Shown in pieces: positions 1-7,850 of a stretch of 64,000 bases of DNA. Under the pieces are notes generated by a model. That model was given only the letters and a program-made list of their open reading frames with translations, made no database searches and was not told where the DNA came from. The position numbers and the translations under genes were made by a program. Each line of letters opens with the position of its first letter. Positions within the stretch are counted from its first letter, which is position 1. The stretch is from JAGPUQ01 sp050179115. Its GTDB lineage: Bacteria > Pseudomonadota > Gammaproteobacteria > Pseudomonadales > Porticoccaceae. The stretch lies in the NCBI GenBank assembly GCA_050179115.1, contig JBFXFL010000008.1, forward strand, positions 1 through 64,000, read 5' to 3'.

Positions 1-161
1 ATCACTTTGCGACCGCGATAGAAACCGTCGGCGGTCACATGATGACGGCGATGCTTTTCGCCACTCAGGCTATCCACCGCCAGCGTGGGGCCGGTGAGCG
101 CATCGTGGGAGCGGCGCATGCCGCGTTTGGAGCGAGTCTTGCGATCCTGTTGTACAGCCAT
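1..161 (-). CDS. rpmF: 50S ribosomal protein L32 (partial, cut by window edge)
   Basis: Reading leftward from the ATG at 161, the frame gives MAVQQDRKTRSKRGMRRS followed by a segment ending YRGRKV, which is the L32 pattern: a basic N-terminus, then a HRRHH stretch. It is a structural protein of the large ribosomal subunit. Fifty-three codons are visible and no stop is reached, so the last few residues lie outside the window; the family is usually 56-60 residues. It follows yceD on the same strand after a 55-base gap, the arrangement found in E. coli and most gammaproteobacteria, and is probably transcribed from the promoter upstream of yceD. The identification is secure. Confidence 0.95.
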   Translation of the reverse strand, partial: MAVQQDRKTRSKRGMRRSHDALTGPTLAVDSLSGEKHRRHHVTADGFYRGRKV

Positions 162-216
162 CCTGTTCTCCCGGGCTCGAGCCCGTCATCGGTTGATTAC
201 GCCGCGCGGCCGGAGC

Positions 217-735
217 TCAGCGTTGCAGCTTCAGTTCTGCCAGCACCCGAAACGGGTTCCGGGTGTCGCCGGCGTCTCCGGTCACGGCCGGGGACGCATG
301 GCAGGATTCGTCTTCGTGCAGCGCGACTATGGGCAGCGCCAGCAATAATTCTTCTTCAGCGAGATCAAAAAGATCCCCTTCCTCGTCCGTCACGATCCAG
401 GGATCGAGCCGCCGCGGCAACCGTTGCTCCGCCGCGATGTCCTGCACCACCCCCACGGCAATCGGCACCTCCAGCGCCACTGTCAAGGTATCCAGGCAGC
501 GCTGGCAGACCATGGCAACCTGCGCCGACACCCGTCCAGCCACTTCGGGAAACCCGGCGGTGCCCGGATCGAATCGCAACTCGACGGTTACCGGCCCAGA
601 GATCGCCGACACCGCCTCGGAGAGGCGCGGCAACCCGGCACCATCGATCACACCACAGAGACTCTGGCTTTGCGCCGCGAGTTTCCGCACCGCAACGGAT
701 CGCGGCAGGCTGGATCGGGGGCTCGGGTTGTTCAT
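217..735 (-). CDS. yceD: YceD/DUF177 family protein, 23S rRNA accumulation protein
   Basis: This 172-residue protein matches the YceD (DUF177) family in length and layout. It has an N-terminal LPRSVAVRKLAAQ segment, a CQRC pair around residues 77-80, an acidic EEGDLFDLAEEE stretch, LALPIVALHE, and a closing NPFRVLAELK. YceD homologues are linked to 23S rRNA accumulation and sit directly upstream of rpmF, as here. The biochemical activity is not established. The ATG at 735 lies only about 3 bases downstream of the predicted transcription start, so the mRNA may be nearly leaderless. No better internal start exists near the N-terminus, because the conserved region begins around residue 10. Confidence 0.93.
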   Translation of the reverse strand: MNNPSPRSSLPRSVAVRKLAAQSQSLCGVIDGAGLPRLSEAVSAISGPVTVELRFDPGTAGFPEVAGRVSAQVAMVCQRCLDTLTVALEVPIAVGVVQDIAAEQRLPRRLDPWIVTDEEGDLFDLAEEELLLALPIVALHEDESCHASPAVTGDAGDTRNPFRVLAELKLQR

Positions 736-744
736 CGCGGCGCG

Positions 745-773
745 ATTCTAGGGATAGCATCTTGATCTGTCAA
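745..773 (-). promoter_or_regulatory. sigma70-type promoter for yceD-rpmF
   Basis: On the minus strand there is a perfect -35 TTGACA (768-773), a 17-base spacer and a -10 TAGAAT (745-750, five of six consensus bases). The predicted start is near 738, only a few bases before the yceD ATG at 735. Confidence 0.75.
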
Positions 774-791
774 AGAAAAACGCAGCATAGT
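762..791 (+). promoter_or_regulatory. Possible sigma70-type promoter for maf
   Basis: TTGATC (762-767), an 18-base spacer and CATAGT (786-791) face rightward toward maf. It overlaps the divergent yceD promoter, so the two may interfere. The match is moderate. Confidence 0.4.
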
Positions 792-817
792 GACAACCCT
801 GATCGAACCCCCTCCCG

Positions 818-1405
818 ATGAAAGTCGTCCTCGCTTCCACTTCGCGCTATCGCCGCGAACTCTTTGCCCGCTTCGGGCTGCCGTTCAGCCAGCTGGCTCC
901 CGGCGTCGACGAATGCCCGCTGGCCGGCGAGCCGCCCAGCGCGCTGGCCGCGCGCCTGTCCGAAGCCAAAGCCCGGGCGCTGGTTCAGCGCTGCCCCGAT
1001 GCCCTGATCATCGGTTCGGATCAAACGGCCGTCTGCGGCAGCCTGAGGCTCGGGAAACCCGGCGACTTCGCCACCGCGCGGGCTCAATTGCGACACCTGT
1101 CCGGTCAAACCGCGCAGTTCTACACCGCCGTCACCCTACTGAATGCCACGAGCGGCAAGGCGGCAAGCCGCACGGTAGTCACCGAGGTGGTGTTCCGCAC
1201 CCTTGCGCCCGCGGAGATCGACCGCTACCTGGAACGCGAGCAACCCTATGATTGCGCCGGCAGCTTCAAGGCGGAGGGACTCGGTATCGCCTTGTTCAAG
1301 GCGCTTCGCAGCGACGATCCCACGGCACTCATCGGATTGCCGTTGATCCAGCTGCGCGAACTGCTGGCGGAATTCGGAGTGGATGTAATCACCGACCGCC
1401 GATGA
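818..1405 (+). CDS. maf: Maf-like nucleotide pyrophosphatase
   Basis: The 195-residue protein starts MKVVLASTSRYRRELFARFG, the standard opening of Maf/YceF proteins. These hydrolyse non-canonical or modified nucleoside triphosphates (YceF-type members prefer m7GTP) to monophosphates and pyrophosphate in the cytoplasm. Other family marks are a PGVDE segment, LSEAKARAL, the GSDQTAV motif carrying the catalytic aspartate, and YDCAGSFKAEGLGI near the C-terminus. Its position, divergent from yceD-rpmF and convergent with rluC, matches E. coli yceF. The exact substrate cannot be read from the sequence. Confidence 0.93.
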   Translation: MKVVLASTSRYRRELFARFGLPFSQLAPGVDECPLAGEPPSALAARLSEAKARALVQRCPDALIIGSDQTAVCGSLRLGKPGDFATARAQLRHLSGQTAQFYTAVTLLNATSGKAASRTVVTEVVFRTLAPAEIDRYLEREQPYDCAGSFKAEGLGIALFKALRSDDPTALIGLPLIQLRELLAEFGVDVITDRR

Positions 1406-1476
1406 TCCGGCAGTATGGGTCGGCCGGGCGGGGGATCAACGACCCGTAACCACCGCGGCCCGATCCCTGTTTCAGG

Positions 1477-2445
1477 CTAACCGGAACGCGCCGCCAGCCG
1501 CCGCAACACCTCTGTCAGTTCGTGCGGCAGCGGCGCCCTGCCCGCCGCCTGGTTGTGAGTGGCGGGATCCTCGAAAATGAGCTCTGACGCGTGCAGGAAC
1601 ATCCGCCGCAAGCCGAACTCCCGCGCTTCCCGATTTGCGTCCCGGGCGCCGTATTTGGGATCACCCGCAACGGAATGCCCCATCAACTGGCAGTGCACCC
1701 GGATCTGATGCGTCCGGCCCGTTTCCAGGCGGGCCTCCATCAGTGTAAAGCCCGGAAAGCGCTGCACGACCCTGAATCGGGTCAGCGCCGCTTTGCCGTC
1801 AACATCGGCGCGCACGATGCGCTCACCCGAACTCAGGGTATTTTTCCGCAAGGACGCATTCACCTCGGTCAATCCGCTCGGCCAGCTCCCCGCGACCAGC
1901 GCGAGGTATTTTTTCTCCAGCAAGCCGTCGCGCATTTGTCGCTGCAAGGACAGCAGTGCCGAACGGGTCGAGGCAATCAGCAAACAGCCGGAGGTATCCC
2001 GGTCAAGCCGGTGGACCAACTCCAGCCCGCGCTGCTCCGGCCAGGTAGCGCGGAGCGCCTCGATAACGCCCAGGGCGACGCCACTGCCCCCGTGGACCGC
2101 AAGGCCGGCGGGCTTGTCGAGCACCAGCCAGCCCTCGCCCCGACTCACTACCCGCTCCGTCAATGCCTGCTGCAAGGCCGGAGCCGGCTCCGGCAGTTCC
2201 CGGGGCGGCGCCGTCCGCACCGGCGGCAGCCGCAACCGATCCCCGGCGAGCAATTTATATTCCGGCTTGGTGCGCCCATTGTTGACGCGGACCTCCCCTT
2301 TGCGGAGCAGGCGATAGATACGCGACCTGGGCACCCCCTTGAGCAGAGCCAACAGAAAGTTATCGATGCGCTGACCCGCCTGCACCTCCCCTATGTCAAG
2401 CCAGGTGACGCCATTGGGGGAGGGAGATACTCTGGGCTCGATCAC
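1477..2445 (-). CDS. rluC: 23S rRNA pseudouridine(955/2504/2580) synthase
   Basis: The 322-residue protein has an N-terminal S4 RNA-binding domain (GQRIDNFLLALLKGVPRSRIYRLLR, roughly residues 24-80) and an RluA-family catalytic domain. The signature HRLDRDTSG contains the catalytic aspartate, and GRTHQIRVH follows. Length and order match E. coli RluC (319 residues), which isomerises three uridines in 23S rRNA. The start is GTG at 2445; no ATG lies closer to the conserved N-terminus. It is divergent from rne, as in E. coli, and the shared intergenic region is AT-rich on this side. Confidence 0.95.
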   Translation of the reverse strand: MIEPRVSPSPNGVTWLDIGEVQAGQRIDNFLLALLKGVPRSRIYRLLRKGEVRVNNGRTKPEYKLLAGDRLRLPPVRTAPPRELPEPAPALQQALTERVVSRGEGWLVLDKPAGLAVHGGSGVALGVIEALRATWPEQRGLELVHRLDRDTSGCLLIASTRSALLSLQRQMRDGLLEKKYLALVAGSWPSGLTEVNASLRKNTLSSGERIVRADVDGKAALTRFRVVQRFPGFTLMEARLETGRTHQIRVHCQLMGHSVAGDPKYGARDANREAREFGLRRMFLHASELIFEDPATHNQAAGRAPLPHELTEVLRRLAARSG

Positions 2446-2505
2446 TGAAAACCACCGTACATCGCTGGCCGCAAGTGTAGCAGACCGGTTAATTTGTTCT
2501 TTTAA

Positions 2506-2534
2506 TTGAATTGGTTAATGAAAACCGCTATATT
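2506..2534 (+). promoter_or_regulatory. sigma70 promoter of rne
   Basis: TTGAAT (2506-2511), a 17-base spacer and TATATT (2529-2534) lie in an AT-rich island inside otherwise GC-rich DNA. The predicted transcription start is around 2541, giving an rne leader of about 440 bases. Confidence 0.75.
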
Positions 2535-2540
2535 CCGGTG

Positions 2541-2978
2541 CGCTGGCACCCGCCCGCCCCAAACCCCTCACCCGCGAAGCGCGTCGGTGTTGCGCCGGCC
2601 GGGCAAGCCCGCACAGTTACCTCGGCGCGTCGTAGTCAAGAGTACACGCAAGCGCGCCTTACAAAGCCCACGCTCGATGGCGTGGCGGTATTACCGAAAC
2701 GAAATTTGTAATCGGGTAACGCTGGCCAGGTTGTCTCGCGAGATGCCGCAAGACACCCGATCCGCTGCCGACAGGACGATCAGTTCAACATTCGGTTCAA
2801 CGTTGTTGTGAATGACGGGGGCAACCCTCTGACCATCCTCTGCGCCAGAACGATCGCGGTAAGCGCTCACCGATAACCCTGTGCGTGGCTCGTGGCTGCG
2901 ACACGCCGGACAGTGCCCGAATTTCGTCTCCGTTCCTACCGACACACCGTCCAGCGCCATTCATTGCGCAGGACCAAC
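2541..2978 (+). promoter_or_regulatory. Long 5' leader of rne mRNA, possible autoregulatory element
   Basis: About 440 bases separate the predicted transcription start from the rne ATG, and no convincing gene lies in them on either strand. In E. coli the 361-base rne leader forms hairpins that RNase E itself cuts, which sets its own mRNA level. The position and size here suggest the same role. The region contains repeated GTTCAAC (around 2785-2802) and a palindromic CAACGTTG. No folding was computed, so structural homology is not shown. Confidence 0.45.
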
Positions 2979-5936
2979 ATGAAAAGAATGCTCATCAATG
3001 CCACGCAGCCGGAAGAGTTGCGTGTCGCGCTGGTCGATGGCCAGTTGCTCTATGACCTGGATATCGAAAACCGTACCCGGGAGCAGAAAAAAGCCAATAT
3101 CTACAAGGGCGTCATCACCCGGGTAGAGCCCAGCCTGGAAGCGGCATTCGTCAACTACGGCGCCGAAAAGCACGGCTTTCTGCCGCTCAAGGAAATCGCC
3201 CGGGAGTATTTCAAGCGCCGTCCCGCCGATCCCCAGGGCAAGGTCAAGATCAAGGAAATCCTTGAGGAAGGCCAGGAAGTCATTGTTCAGGTCGAGAAAG
3301 AAGAGCGCGGCAGCAAGGGCGCGGCGCTGACGACTTTCGTCAGCCTGGCCGGCCGTTACATGGTGCTGATGCCCAACAACCCCCGCGCCGGCGGCATTTC
3401 ACGTCGCATCGAGGGCGAGGAGCGCGATCAACTGCGCGACGCGCTCAAGGGCCTGGAAATCCCCGAGCCCTGCGGCGTCATCGTGCGTACCGCCGGTATC
3501 GGCCGCTCCGCCGAAGAGCTCCAGTGGGACCTCAATTACCTGCTCCACCTGTGGCAGACCATCGAACGCGAAGCCCAGCAGGCCAAGGCGCCGAAATTCC
3601 TGTTCCAGGAAAGCAACGTCATCATCCGGGCCATCCGCGACTATCTGCGCCCCGACGTGGGCGAGGTCATCGTCGACAGCAAGGAGGCTTACCAACTCGC
3701 CGCCGCCTTTGTCCAGCAGGTCATGCCGGACGAAGCCGGCAGGGTCAAGTACTACAACGACAGCGTGCCCCTGTTCAATCGTTACCAGATCGAGCAGCAG
3801 ATCGAAACCGCGTTTCAGCGCGAAGTCAAATTGCCGTCGGGCGGCTCCATCGTCATCGACATCACCGAGGCACTGGTCTCCGTCGACATCAACTCGGCGC
3901 GCGCTACCAAGGGCGGCGATATCGAGGAAACCGCGCTGCACACCAACCTGGAGGCAGCCGACGAGATCGCCCGCCAGTTGCGGTTGCGCGATGTGGGCGG
4001 CCTCATCGTCATCGACTTCATCGACATGCTGTCGAGCAAGAACCAGCGCATGGTCGAAGACCGCATGCGCGTGGCCCTGGAGGTCGACCGCGCCCGGGTG
4101 CAGCTGGGGCGCATTTCCCGCTTCGGTCTGCTGGAAATGTCGCGGCAACGCCTGCGCCCCTCGCTGGAAGAAATGACGTTCAAGGTGTGTCCGCGCTGTG
4201 ACGGCCAGGGCACGATCCGCGGCACCCGGTCCCTGGCCCTGTCGATCCTGCGCCTCGTCGAGGAGGAGGCACAAAAGGAGAACAGCGTACAGATTCGTGC
4301 CATCACCCCGGTCGCCGTCGCCACCTTCCTGCTCAACGAGAAGCGCCGGGCGATTCTCGACATCGAAACCCGTCACGGGATTCGCGTTGCGATCCTGCCC
4401 AGCGAAAGCATGGAAACCCCGCATTACGAAGTCCAGCGCATTCGCGAGCAGGACAATGTGCCGGACATGTACAGCTATCAGGTCATCAACCAACTGACCA
4501 CTGAGAACCTGCCCGACCCGCTGGAGATCGAGTCCGCGCCGCTGTTGCCGGAACCTGCGGTACAGTCGCTGCCGCCGCAGTCCCCCGCGCCCATGCCCAC
4601 GCCGCCGCGCCCCGCACCTGAAGCACCCGTGGCGACCGCGGCAGACAGCGGTACCCGCAAAAGCTGGCTCAAACGCCTGCTCGGATCGCTCGTGGGAACA
4701 GAAGCGCCGGCGCCGATCGCGCCGGAGCCACCCGCAGTCCCGGCGGCGCGAAAGCCGGCCGCCCAGCGCAATAATCGCCGCCCGACCGCGAAAGCGAACA
4801 CGGCCGACGAATCCGTCGTGCAGGGCCAGCAGGGCCAAGGCCAGAATCGGGGCCGACGCGGTGGTCGTGGGCGCGGGCGCCCGCCCGGCCCCGGAGACGC
4901 CGCTGAAGCCTCATCGGCGGAGCCAGTAGCAATTGAGACTCCGGTAGTCGGCGACGACGAAGCGGCGCGCACCGGCGAAGATGGCCGTCCGCGCCGCAGC
5001 CGACGCCGACGCCGGCCCGCGCGGGATGACCAGAACCGGATCGTTACCGAAGGCGCCGAGGAGTTGACGTTGCTGCCCGAAGAGGCCATCCGGGAGGACG
5101 CCGGGGCGGTTGCATCGCCGCGCCCGCCACGACGCCCCGAAGGAGAACGCCGAGAGCCGAAACGTCGGCGTGAACGTGCCCCGCTGCCTGAAGGCGAGGC
5201 GGATCCGACCGCCGGGCTGGTGATCGAAGACTCTACCGCCGCGCTCTCCACCGAACCCGCCGCTGCGCCTGCGCCCGACGCCGTCCGCGATGTCATCGCG
5301 CTTGAAGCCGCCCAGCTGCTGAACATGGCGCCCGAGATCATTTCGGGAGACAACGGGTCGGAAGACCTTCCGGAACCGATGGCATTGGCGCCGGAATCTC
5401 CGGCAGTTGGAGCCGCAGAAGAGGAAGCGGTACCAACGTTCTCCCTGGATGACGTTCGCCCGTCCACGGATACTGTTATTCCCGCGTCTGAACCCGCAAC
5501 CGAGAGCGCGCATCCCCAGCACCAACTCGGATTCGAGGTGAGTGACACTACGCCGATACCAGCCACCGTTGAACCCGTTGTGCAGGTGGCTAGCGTTGCT
5601 GAAACTCCCTACGCGGCGCCCCGCACCCCGGTTGAGCCGAGGGTAGAGACAGCGACCACGGCTGCCGAACCCCGGCGTGCGGCCAACGATCCGCGCGCCG
5701 CGCCGCGCCAGGTCGCCGCCATCACCGTGGTGACCTCCAGCATCCCGGTACCCTTGTCCGGCCCGATCGATACCAGTCTGCCGCCGCCCGTGGCGGTCAG
5801 CACTGTGCCCGCGCCGCGTCCGGCAAATGATCCCCGCCGGTTACGCACCAAACCGGTTCTGGAGAATCATGCTGCGACTGCCGAGGCGCAGGTCCAGGAA
5901 GTGTCAGCGCTGACGGAGCACGGCGAAGACAACTGA
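2979..5936 (+). CDS. rne: Ribonuclease E
   Basis: This 985-residue endoribonuclease is the core of mRNA decay and rRNA/tRNA processing. The N-terminal half has an S1 domain (about residues 38-120) and the catalytic domain. The metal-binding aspartates fall at 303 (VSVDINSARATKG) and 346 (VIDFIDML), and the zinc-link pair CPRC at 404-407, the same numbering as in E. coli. From about residue 520 the protein is a long low-complexity tail, rich in Pro/Ala/Glu, with arginine-rich patches (RRGGRGRGRPP; RRSRRRRRPA) that probably bind RNA and membrane or degradosome partners. I chose the ATG at 2979 because MKRMLINAT is the family N-terminus; the frame extends 29 codons upstream without similarity. 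A strong stem-loop follows the stop. Confidence 0.97.
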   Translation: MKRMLINATQPEELRVALVDGQLLYDLDIENRTREQKKANIYKGVITRVEPSLEAAFVNYGAEKHGFLPLKEIAREYFKRRPADPQGKVKIKEILEEGQEVIVQVEKEERGSKGAALTTFVSLAGRYMVLMPNNPRAGGISRRIEGEERDQLRDALKGLEIPEPCGVIVRTAGIGRSAEELQWDLNYLLHLWQTIEREAQQAKAPKFLFQESNVIIRAIRDYLRPDVGEVIVDSKEAYQLAAAFVQQVMPDEAGRVKYYNDSVPLFNRYQIEQQIETAFQREVKLPSGGSIVIDITEALVSVDINSARATKGGDIEETALHTNLEAADEIARQLRLRDVGGLIVIDFIDMLSSKNQRMVEDRMRVALEVDRARVQLGRISRFGLLEMSRQRLRPSLEEMTFKVCPRCDGQGTIRGTRSLALSILRLVEEEAQKENSVQIRAITPVAVATFLLNEKRRAILDIETRHGIRVAILPSESMETPHYEVQRIREQDNVPDMYSYQVINQLTTENLPDPLEIESAPLLPEPAVQSLPPQSPAPMPTPPRPAPEAPVATAADSGTRKSWLKRLLGSLVGTEAPAPIAPEPPAVPAARKPAAQRNNRRPTAKANTADESVVQGQQGQGQNRGRRGGRGRGRPPGPGDAAEASSAEPVAIETPVVGDDEAARTGEDGRPRRSRRRRRPARDDQNRIVTEGAEELTLLPEEAIREDAGAVASPRPPRRPEGERREPKRRRERAPLPEGEADPTAGLVIEDSTAALSTEPAAAPAPDAVRDVIALEAAQLLNMAPEIISGDNGSEDLPEPMALAPESPAVGAAEEEAVPTFSLDDVRPSTDTVIPASEPATESAHPQHQLGFEVSDTTPIPATVEPVVQVASVAETPYAAPRTPVEPRVETATTAAEPRRAANDPRAAPRQVAAITVVTSSIPVPLSGPIDTSLPPPVAVSTVPAPRPANDPRRLRTKPVLENHAATAEAQVQEVSALTEHGEDN

Positions 5937-5945
5937 GTCGGCAAC

Positions 5946-5982
5946 CTGTATCTCGCCGGAACCCAGGTCCGGCGAGATACAG
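5946..5982 (+). terminator. Perfect 15-bp stem-loop downstream of rne
   Basis: CTGTATCTCGCCGGA (5946-5960) and its exact reverse complement (5968-5982) flank a 7-base loop, starting 10 bases after the rne stop. No T-run follows on either strand, so it may act as an mRNA 3'-end stabiliser or a Rho-assisted end between the convergent rne and transaldolase genes. Confidence 0.6.
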
Positions 5983-6028
5983 CGAATCAAGGCAATGCTG
6001 GGACGTCAGGAGCGGGGTCCGGCGGTAT

Positions 6029-7135
6029 TCAACCGCCGCACCGCGCGGCAAGCACCGCCAGCAGTGCATCATGGGCGGCGATGAATTTTTCCACGCCCTC
6101 ACGCTCCAATTGTTCAGCCACCCGATCCATGTCGATGCCCGCCGCCGCCAGGCGCGCGATCTGTTGTGCTGCTTCCGCGATGCCCGGCTCCAGGCGCAGC
6201 GCCGGGTCGCCATGATCCCGGTACGCCTCCAAAGTTGCGGGCGGCAAGGTATTGACCGTTTCGGGGGCGATCAGCTCTTCGACATAGCGCACGTCGCTGT
6301 AGGCCGGATCCTTGGTGGACGTCGACGCCCACAGCAGGCGCTGGGGTTGGGCGCCCGCGGCGGCCAGCGCCCCCCAACGCGCCGCGCTGGTCCACTCCTG
6401 ATAATGGCGGTACGCGAGCCGGGCGCACGCCAGCGCCGCCGTACCCCGCAAGGCGATAACCCCGGGCTGTGCAACGCTCCGCCGATCGAGTTCCGCGTCC
6501 ACCTGGGTGTCGATCCGGCTGATAAAGAAACTCGCCACCGAAGCAATCCCCGCCAGCGACTGCCCCAGGCTGTGGCGCTGCTCAAGCCCCGCCACAAAGG
6601 CATCCGCCACCTCCCGATAACGGGCTACCGAAAACAGCAGGGTGACGTTGACATTCACGCCGGCGGCGATGAGGCGCGTGATGGCGGGGAGGCCCGCGCG
6701 GGTGCCCGGTACCTTGATCATCAGATTGGGCCGGTCAAGGGTCCGCCACAGGGCCATCGCCTCCGCCACGGTAGCTTCGGTGTCATCGGCGAGATGGGGC
6801 GAAACCTCCAGGCTGACCAGCCCGTCCCGGCACCCGGTCGCTTCCCACAAGGGTCGCAGGATGTCCGCGGCGCGCGTGACGTCGCCGAAGGTCAGGGCCT
6901 GATAGACCCGGTCGCGATCCGCGCCGGCCGCCAGGAGTTGCTGGATTTCGGCGTCATAGAAGTCGTGGCGCACTATCGCGTCTTCGAAAATACTCGGATT
7001 GGAGGTGATTCCGGCCAGTCCGTCGTCGGCCATCATCGCCGCCAAGCGCCCTCCGGTCAGCAAATCGCGCCGGATATAGTCGAGCCACACGCTCTGACCG
7101 AGGGCATTGAGTCGCAGCAGTGGATTCAGCTTCAC
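6029..7135 (-). CDS. tal: Transaldolase (long type)
   Basis: The 368-residue protein moves a dihydroxyacetone unit between sugar phosphates in the non-oxidative pentose phosphate pathway. The motifs GITSNPSIFEDAI (around residue 43) and NLMIKVPGT, with the Schiff-base lysine, identify it. VNVTLLFSVARY and FISRIDTQVD follow. The length and the TSNPSIFEDAI form resemble the longer transaldolase type frequent in actinobacteria and cyanobacteria rather than the roughly 317-residue E. coli TalB type. It stands alone on the minus strand, convergent with rne. Transfer from another phylum is possible but not shown. Confidence 0.92.
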   Translation of the reverse strand: MKLNPLLRLNALGQSVWLDYIRRDLLTGGRLAAMMADDGLAGITSNPSIFEDAIVRHDFYDAEIQQLLAAGADRDRVYQALTFGDVTRAADILRPLWEATGCRDGLVSLEVSPHLADDTEATVAEAMALWRTLDRPNLMIKVPGTRAGLPAITRLIAAGVNVNVTLLFSVARYREVADAFVAGLEQRHSLGQSLAGIASVASFFISRIDTQVDAELDRRSVAQPGVIALRGTAALACARLAYRHYQEWTSAARWGALAAAGAQPQRLLWASTSTKDPAYSDVRYVEELIAPETVNTLPPATLEAYRDHGDPALRLEPGIAEAAQQIARLAAAGIDMDRVAEQLEREGVEKFIAAHDALLAVLAARCGG

Positions 7136-7341
7136 AATGGATACTCCTCAAGCTACCAACGGGCGCGGCTGGTCAGGGTACCTGCCGGCGTCCCGACCGC
7201 CAAGCTCGGCGCTCGTCAATGGGTGTCGTCGACGCACGCGGGTCTGTTACTCTACGCCCGCGCTCCGTTTGGCGGCTACCGCCGCCGGGGCAGTATTTTT
7301 CGAGTCCCTTGGAACCGACCAACAATACCGGGAGAGATTCC

Positions 7342-7785
7342 ATGCGCAATTGCTGCTCATGCGTGCACGATATCACCCAGAAAATCGGGCCACTGGCCGG
7401 CCGTTTGCTGATCGCCGCACTCTTCATCCCGGCTGGCCTGCTGAAGATTCCCGGCTTCGAGGCGACCGCCGGCTACATGGCGGCCAAGGGGTTGCCCTTC
7501 GTCGCGCTGCTGCTGGTGCTCACCATCCTGATCGAGGCCGGCGGCGGACTGATGATCCTGCTGGGCTGGCGCGCACGCGAGGCGGCGCTGGTCCTGTTCC
7601 TTTTCCTGATTCCCGTCACCGTGATTTTTCATGGTTTTTGGGGCATCGAGGATCCGGTTAAGGCCGCCGCCGAACAACGCAGCTTCATGAAGAATATTGC
7701 CATCATGGGCGGTGTTCTGTTCATCGCAGCGTTCGGGTCCGGCCCCCTGAGCCTGGACGGCAGCGGGAAACACCCGACAACCTAA
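7342..7785 (+). CDS. DoxX family membrane protein
   Basis: The 147-residue protein has four hydrophobic segments, about residues 15-30, 48-68, 75-95 and 115-132, with the DoxX pattern GRLLIAALFIPAGLLKIPGF near the start and FHGFWGI. DoxX-type proteins are small inner-membrane proteins associated with quinone or redox functions; a specific role cannot be assigned. I chose the ATG at 7342 because GGGAGAG precedes it by about 6 bases and similarity begins there, although the frame is open 74 codons upstream. An N-terminal CCSC cluster is present. It is followed 65 bases later by the M13 peptidase gene. Confidence 0.8.
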   Translation: MRNCCSCVHDITQKIGPLAGRLLIAALFIPAGLLKIPGFEATAGYMAAKGLPFVALLLVLTILIEAGGGLMILLGWRAREAALVLFLFLIPVTVIFHGFWGIEDPVKAAAEQRSFMKNIAIMGGVLFIAAFGSGPLSLDGSGKHPTT

Positions 7786-7811
7786 AACGCTTCATTCAAC
7801 CCGCAACCTCT

Positions 7812-7832
7812 GCCGGGGGCGACGCCCCCGGC
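7812..7832 (+). terminator. GC stem-loop between doxX-like gene and M13 peptidase gene
   Basis: GCCGGGGGC, loop GAC, GCCCCCGGC form a perfect 9-bp hairpin 26 bases after the doxX-like stop. It has no T-run and ends 18 bases before the peptidase ATG, so it could instead modulate translation of that gene. Confidence 0.4.
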
Positions 7833-7850
7833 CATCGACTGGAATATCCG

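Noticed and set aside
3399..4838. A 479-codon open frame opposite rne.
   Set aside because: It is antisense to the conserved catalytic core of RNase E and has no recognisable motif or ribosome binding site.
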